From Papaver somniferum (taxonomy: Eukaryota > Streptophyta > Magnoliopsida > Ranunculales > Papaveraceae), in the NCBI RefSeq assembly GCF_003573695.1, contig NC_039363.1, positions 125,967,302-126,031,301 on the forward strand: 64,000 bases of DNA, in the 5' to 3' direction. The stretch's first letter is position 1. Each line of letters opens with the position of its first letter. Of this stretch, positions 58,652 to 64,000 are shown one piece after another. The notes under the pieces are model-generated. The model was not told the DNA's origin, made no database searches, and worked only from the letters and a program-made list of their open reading frames with translations. The translations under genes and the position numbers were made by a program.

Positions 58652-60317
58652 ATTATGCAACAACCAGAGTGGTTAGCAGAAACTTTTAACTACGCCGTGC
58701 AAACTAAGATGGGTCCGGATGAGAAAGGGACTCATATTTTTCTTGCACATCCAAGGATGATGGATTTGGCTCAGTGTTTTTACCAGGTTCTATTCATAGA
58801 TTGCACCTACAAGACAAACAAGTATAACATGCCAATGTTGAACGTGGTAAGCCATACTTCGGATAAAAATTCATTCACTGTTGCATGGTGCTTTATAGAA
58901 AAATAAGAAATAGAGGACTATGTTTGGGCGTTGGAACAAGTGAAGTTGATTTACCGTGGAGAAGAGACGCCACAGGTTATATTTACGGATAGAGATTTTG
59001 CAATTATGAGCGCCGTTCGTCAAGTCTTTCCACTTGCTCAACAATTTCTTTGTACGTGGCACATCCAAACCAATCTTTTTTCTAATTGCAAGAATCAAAT
59101 CCAAAAGATCCATATTAAGAAGGATAATAAACGTTCTAAGGAAGAAGATGAGTGTTTAAGTAAACTTTCCAAAAAAGAGCGAGCGGAAGAGAAAAATAAA
59201 GAAAAGGAAAAATACGATGAAGATGTGGATGTATGGAAAAAAATTTTCCAAGATTGGGACTATTTGGCTCATTCGAAAACAGAGGTTAAGTATTATGCCA
59301 ACTTGCAGAAGTTTATTGATGTTTGGAGCACGGATCATAAGAAGGTTGTTGAGTATTGCTTGAATACATGGTTGAATCCTTGGAAGGAGAAGTTTGTTTA
59401 TGCATGGACCAATAGATACAAGCACTTCAAAAATGAGTCTACAAGTCTTGCAGAGCAGTCTCACGGGCATTTGAAAAAAAAATTGGATCAAAATAGGGGT
59501 GGGGTAGTTACCGTACAAGAATCTATTCACGAGCACGCAGAGGATGACCTAAGAAAAATAGTCACTCAGATGGAGTTGAGTAAATACCGTTTTTTGATGC
59601 AACACGTAAGGGACAAAGCTTTGTTACGGTTGGTAGCACACCAAGTATCATGGTGGGCAATTAACTATATGATGGATGCGCTTATAGATTTTAGAGCTAA
59701 AGCGGAGGCGGGAAAGGTGATGAATACGAAGTGTAATTGTACAACAGATATTTGGCTCGGACTCCCTTGTAAACATAAACTCCATGGGTACAAAGGTTCC
59801 ATTCCTCTTGAAGATATCGATCCATTCTGGCAGCAACTTTCATTCATCCCAAAGCCCACGGGTTTAGCCGATGAAGAATTTGGATAATTGGAGATTGGCA
59901 AGTACATTAACGAAAAATACCAAAAAATGAATTGTGCAGGAAGACGCATTTTGGTTGCTAACTTGTGGCCGGCCGCCCGTAAAAGCTTGGGGTTTGAAGA
60001 AGATCCAATCAAACAAAAACCACCCGAAAGACCAACAACTAAAATGTCATTTTGAGAAACTGTTAACAATGACAAGGGTTGCGATAGAGACCTATCACGT
60101 CATGAGCATGTCCAGGTGGAATATGAGGAGTACGAAAAGTCTTTAATTTCTAAGAAACGAGTTCGGTCAAAAATGCAAGAAAATGAAGATATGGATATTA
60201 TTGAGCATGCGGTCGGTACCCAGCAAAGCCAAACTAGTGGTATGGTGACGATAAGAGGAATAAAGGGTAATCCTAAGACACCTAGGGCAAGGAAGACCAC
60301 GTCGTGTTGCTTACACT

Positions 60318-60836
60318 TTGTACAAAGAGTATACCGACCAACTTCCTTATGTCATCTTAGATCACCTTATATCCACCGACGACGTTGATGGGGATGGGAA
60401 TTGTGGTTACCATGTGGCAACCGAACAATTAGGGAATTTCGAGCAAGCCGACGAACTCAACCTCACCCAAATCGAATATGCAAGAATAAGAATGGCACCT
60501 AAACTTGTGGAGGAAAAGCAACTCTATTTAACCATGATCATGCAAGGGGATTCAAAAGAGAAAGAATTCAAGTTCAAAGAGTTGGTATCTAACGTGAAAT
60601 GGCGGAAGGGGTCGAAGACGGACGGTTATAAGTTTTGGATGAAAATGCCTTTTGGCGCTCAACTTTTAGCGGGCACATTCACTTGTGTTGTGATTGTATT
60701 CAGCAAAGGCTTTCCGGGTGGCTCTTGTATGTACGTACCCTCAAGAACTAGGTGCGAGGAGGCGATAAAGAAAAGAAGAATTGTAATGACACATGTCAAC
60801 GATAACCATTACATAGGTTTGAAGATTTCCAAATAA
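60318..60836 (+). CDS. OTU-like cysteine protease domain at transposase C-terminus
   Basis: The open frame of 172 codons carries the OTU signature DVDGDGNCGYHVATEQLG, with the nucleophile Cys codon at 60402-60404, a middle part with AQLLAGTFTCVVIVF, and a C-terminal VNDNHYIGLKI giving the catalytic His (about 60807). Upstream sequence (GRPRRVAYTLYKEYTDQLP) is in the same frame as far as about 60290, where the transposase frame shifts. OTU enzymes remove ubiquitin or related tags. In a transposon it might act on host or element proteins, which is inference. It has not gained stops, unlike the transposase part. As a free protein its start would be Met at 60318. Confidence 0.75.
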   Translation: MYKEYTDQLPYVILDHLISTDDVDGDGNCGYHVATEQLGNFEQADELNLTQIEYARIRMAPKLVEEKQLYLTMIMQGDSKEKEFKFKELVSNVKWRKGSKTDGYKFWMKMPFGAQLLAGTFTCVVIVFSKGFPGGSCMYVPSRTRCEEAIKKRRIVMTHVNDNHYIGLKISK

Positions 60837-61758
60837 TGTCCTCTACCACGGGTGGCCTATGGTTATTGGGGAGACTACACCAAGAAATGGACACACTAGT
60901 ACGAGTATGGAATGAACATGTGGAATGCTTTGGAAGGAACACCAAGTACAATGCCTGAACACGTTGACATGTGCGACTAAATGTGGAAGGAGTTGTTTTG
61001 TTTTTGGAGCTTACTATTGTGAAACATACTTTTTGGATGTTTATATTATCACTAATACTATTGTCGTTTACATTTAAGCAATTTAGGATAACGACTCTTG
61101 TCTTACAAACTTGAATTTATCACATCGAAGCCGCAATGGTAGTTTCCTCTCGCACAATGAAAAGGAATAACATGTAATGTAGATCAACTGTAATGCAACA
61201 TAAAAATTTATTCCTATGCTACTATTTCCAAGTTTCTAGTAAGTGTCATTAGCCTTTATATAGGTAGTACAGTGACGAGTCAAATTTAACAGATGGGTCG
61301 TCAATGCAGAGTCGTTCACTTTTATATAAATGTCAACGACCCTTTAATAAAATCAAACATAGTTAGTGGTTTGTCCTAACCTGAGTCGTTGGTCTACAAA
61401 AATTGTCTTGGCGACTCTAACAATCACTTCATTACCATAGGTTTTGAGTCGTTGATCTGCAAAACTTTTGGTGACGACTCTGACACTCAAAATTTAGAGT
61501 CGTTCATCTGCAAAACATTTGCTGCCGACTCAAACAAAAAGTTGACATATTTTTCAGATTTTCACATCATTTTAACATTCATATAAGAACAACAACTTCT
61601 AAACATAGTTGTAAACATAATTAACACAAGATACCGAGAGTACGAAGTACAGAAAATAATTGTATCTAAGAAAGACGTAAGTTAAATTCGACAATACTAA
61701 AAGACATAAGTTCTAGATGTTAAACCATACACTTTAAAGTTCTAGACATAATTTCTCC
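60837..61758. other. Convergent gap with inverted-motif array 3
   Basis: This lies between the 3' ends of the OTU and mobile-domain genes. The main content is the array at 61265-61535; no coding sequence is supported. Confidence 0.5.
61265..61535. repeat. GAGTCGT/ACGACTC inverted-motif array 3
   Basis: Units of about 35-40 bases read GAGTCGTT..ATCTGCAAAA..TTTG.TGACGACTC, that is, an inverted repeat with an A-rich middle; for example 61447-61481. At least three units, plus single words, are seen. Confidence 0.8.
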
Positions 61759-64000
61759 TCACCCATGACTACCACCTCGACCTCGGCCTCGACCTCCGCA
61801 TTGACCTCTCTGGCTTCCCTGACTTGATGATGTGCGGCTTTTCTTTGAAGGACCCTGTCCAGGACTGCCCCTTGGAGAACCAGCTTCTTCTCTACTAGCT
61901 TGATCATCACCATCTTCCTTTCCTTCACCTTTTTCTGCACGTTCTTGTCTTAGTTGGCTAGATGTTCTCCTTGTCCTCTTACATTGCTTTGATAGATCAG
62001 CAAACATTTTCTTTGCTTGTGGATTTTCAATGTGTTGGCATTACTCAGCGTACATACGACTTTGCTCAGGTTCTATCACTTCTCCTTTGTCCGCTTTGCA
62101 ACAAAACGACTTCATAAAAATCTTCACCCATTCCCTCTGTTTACATTCAAATACCGATTAAGATTAACATAATTAAAATTGTATGTAAATGATTAACACA
62201 ATTCGAAAAAAAAAAGTACTTACCACAATCTTAAGAATGGAAGAGTCATCTCTAGTGTCGGTCGTAGAAGCAGAGGAAGATGCTTTGTTGCTCCTCCTAC
62301 CCGTAGTCTGATCAATCTTTATCACCCGACCGTGGGAGAAGCCTTCATACCATGGCATGTAATCATCGCTTAACTCGTGACCTTCATTAACATGCTCCCA
62401 CCAAGAGATGTCTACCCTACTAGTAGCCAAATGCCTATTATTCCAATGCTCAGTCTTAGGCTCAAGTTCATAAACAACAGCCAATGCCTTTATGTCCGCC
62501 TTGCATTTCTTTAAATTATATTTGAACGGTGGTACGTAATCCTCATCAGGTGAATCTTGAATATACCCAAGCTGGCGCATTACTCTATTCGGATTTTTCA
62601 TTGAGTATCCATAAGGGTAAAACAGAGGGCCATGGTAATATGCAAGATCTAGGAGTCCTCCTACTCTATCTTCCTTATAGGGATCAAAGTTTACCTCTTT
62701 TCCTATCATGTTGTCCAATTTTTGGCGCATGGCTAACAACTTCAACTTCTGAGTTTCCTCCTTATCCTGACTTCCACTGTACTTGTATCGAGTTCCTCTT
62801 GGTTTAGTGTTGTTCCATGTTGGCTCCAATTGGATGTCTCCATCGTCTTTGATCAATGAGGGGAAATGCTCGTAAATCCACACCCGAAACAGCATTAAAA
62901 CACTAAAATAAAGTTAAATCTAAAAATATTGAACAACAAATATTACAAACAACGAATAAATTTGATAACTCAAATTACCTGAAGTAAAGCCAAATTCCCG
63001 TTCATTTGAGAAGTTCATTCCCGGGAAGCCTTTGCCAGCTGAGCGTTCAAATGTGCTACTATGGCAGTCCCCCACGAATACTTACTCACCTCCTCCAAGG
63101 GATCCAAAAGTTGAAGAAGGTTGACGCTGACTCTGTTTCCTTCGCTATCGGGAAATATAACCGAAGCAAGGACATACAACAAGTATGCGGCTGCCGTCGC
63201 ACGAACTTCCTTCTCAGAGAGTAGTTCATTGTCTCTATCTTTCTCAAGTGACCCCGCATACATCTTCCTAATATCCTTAAGTTTAAACTCTTTCTTTGGG
63301 TACTTCTTTCCCTTCAAAAAAAGGCCATACGTCGTCTTTTCATCCCATCCAAACAACTTCTCCGTCAATTCATATATTTTTTTCCAATCTAGGTTTTTCT
63401 TGAACTTGTCACCCGTGGATTTCCCCTCAACCTGCAATCCTAGAAACTGTTCTGCGTCTTCGGGTATCACCGCCATCTCGCCAAAATGGAATTGGAAAGC
63501 ATCGACTTCGCCGTAAAACCTCTCAGTAAAACATGATACTGCAGCCTTGTTATATGCAATCACGGAGTTTTGAACGACAACATACAAACCTGAGTTTTCA
63601 ACAATGTCTCGCACTCTTGCACATTCACCTTCCAGGGGCCATTTTTTCACTTTTGCATAAGAAGATTGGTGTCTAAAAAGACGCGTGGCATTCTTACGAT
63701 CCTACGAAAGACAAACAAATAGAATTAAAATATAATAAATTAAATATCAACAAACCATTTGAAAAGCAAAGTTGAGATCGTTACAATTGTCTCATTGATG
63801 GTACGGGCCCACGAGCTATCATATCCAAATAGATTTTTTCCACCATCTTTAGGTTCACCTCTGGCTTTCCCACCAGGTAGACGAGTAAGCTGCAAACGCG
63901 TGGGTGGAATGTGTCGCGCACTCGGTGCATTTGGAACTTTCTTCTTCGGATGTGGTTGTGGCTGTGATTGTGGCTGTGTTTGCGCCACATCCTCCTCATC
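61759..64000 (-). pseudogene. Plant mobile domain (PMD) gene with stops, runs off right edge
   Basis: Minus-strand exons are about 64000+ to 63785, 63701-62979, 62895-62224 and 62136-61759. The N-terminus is proline/glutamine-rich. The mobile-domain core is in exons 2 and 3: YNKAAVSCFTERFYGEVD, AFQFHFGEMAVIPEDAEQFLGL, VWIYEHFPSL, WWEHVNEGHELSDDYMPWYEG. The last exon ends in an RG-rich tail (GGRGRGRGGSHG). A TGA at 63017-63015 and a TAA at 62043-62041 break the frame, and the acceptor before 62895 does not fit the frame by one base. PMD proteins are often found in transposons, and host versions act in silencing. Its role here is not known. Confidence 0.7.

Larger units (their letters stand above)
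55561..60836 (+). pseudogene. MULE transposase fused to OTU-like cysteine protease
   Basis: Exons 55561-55779, 57253-57333 and 57429-57929 join in frame and continue at 58652 after a MITE. The first exon is acidic. The third has a FAR1-like zinc-binding part (KKCECPFMIVFKR .. GRHNHPPP). From 58652 a MULE transposase core follows with D in LFIDCTYKTNKY, D in VIFTDRDFAIM and E in STSLAEQSHGHLK, then a SWIM zinc finger (CNCTTDIWLGLPCKHKL, about 59730-59780). Stops lie at 58904, 59885 and near 60053, and a frameshift near 60290. The frame then reads into an OTU-like domain (60318-60836). A transposase would cut and paste the element in the nucleus. This copy is broken, while the OTU part is still open. 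Confidence 0.85.
55283..64000 (+). mobile_element. Decayed MULE-like element or gene cluster: transposase-OTU, SANT, mobile-domain genes
   Basis: A plus-strand MULE transposase fused to an OTU protease, a minus-strand SANT-like gene and a minus-strand plant-mobile-domain gene lie together with three arrays of GAGTCGT-type inverted words between them. A possible left terminus is the GGGGCCCTGAAATAGTGATTGG stretch at 55291-55312, where GGGG(A/C)CC words repeat. The right terminus is outside the window, so the element limits and whether all genes belong to one element are inferred. Confidence 0.55.

Noticed and set aside
63121..63516. Plus-strand 131-codon frame
   Set aside because: It is the opposite strand of the mobile-domain exon.

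Overview
This is a plant nuclear window, almost certainly from a eudicot. Genes have introns with GT-AG borders. Host genes are of plant-specific or plant-typical kinds: GASA/snakin peptides and an LRR-WD40 protein with a WDxR box. About two thirds is transposable elements of plant type. The 2.4-kb copia LTR family (starting TGTTAGAGC) is one I loosely associate with the poppy family; that is an impression, not something the window proves.

Layout. (1) 1-23965 is a three-deep nest. An outer minus-strand copia element has its 5' LTR at 21497-23965 and runs off the left edge. A plus-strand Athila/Tat-like gypsy element (1008-21383, 5-bp target duplication GTTAC) sits inside its leader region. 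The left LTR of that gypsy element is split by a minus-strand copia derivative that keeps gag but has no pol (2388-11251, duplication AATAC). The gypsy gag-pol is broken by stops, frameshifts and a lost reverse-transcriptase aspartate, and its 3' region carries a 5'-truncated LINE. (2) 23966-37003 is a graveyard of LTRs. It holds a gypsy-type solo LTR with duplication GAGGA, a copia solo LTR with duplication ACTTG, a copia solo LTR without matching duplications, two LTR fragments, and scraps of unrecognised coding sequence. (3) 37004-41590 is mostly unassigned, with a CACTA terminus and a copia-like remnant. (4) 41591-46950 holds two GASA/snakin genes in tandem on the minus strand. They share a short upstream block. 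A LINE fragment and a repeat-rich module lie between them. (5) 48767-54723 is a ten-exon minus-strand gene for an LRR-WD40 protein of about 818 residues, with an overlapping upstream ORF. (6) About 55283 to the right edge looks like one large decayed Mutator-like (MULE) element or a cluster of element genes. It carries a spliced MULE transposase whose frame continued into an OTU-type cysteine protease, an antisense SANT/Myb-like gene in the first transposase intron, and an antisense plant-mobile-domain gene facing the transposase. A 714-bp hAT-type MITE with a perfect 8-bp duplication sits in the transposase. Three arrays of short inverted GAGTCGT motifs fill the gaps between these genes.

How it fits together. 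The working host genes appear to be the two GASA genes and the LRR-WD40 gene. Everything else is mobile DNA in various states of decay, several copies with TGG-to-TGA stops of the kind expected from cytosine deamination on the template strand. The best candidate for something not well described is the MULE-OTU / SANT / mobile-domain cluster with its internal inverted-motif arrays, followed by two copia derivatives that share a leader but carry different cargo ORFs.
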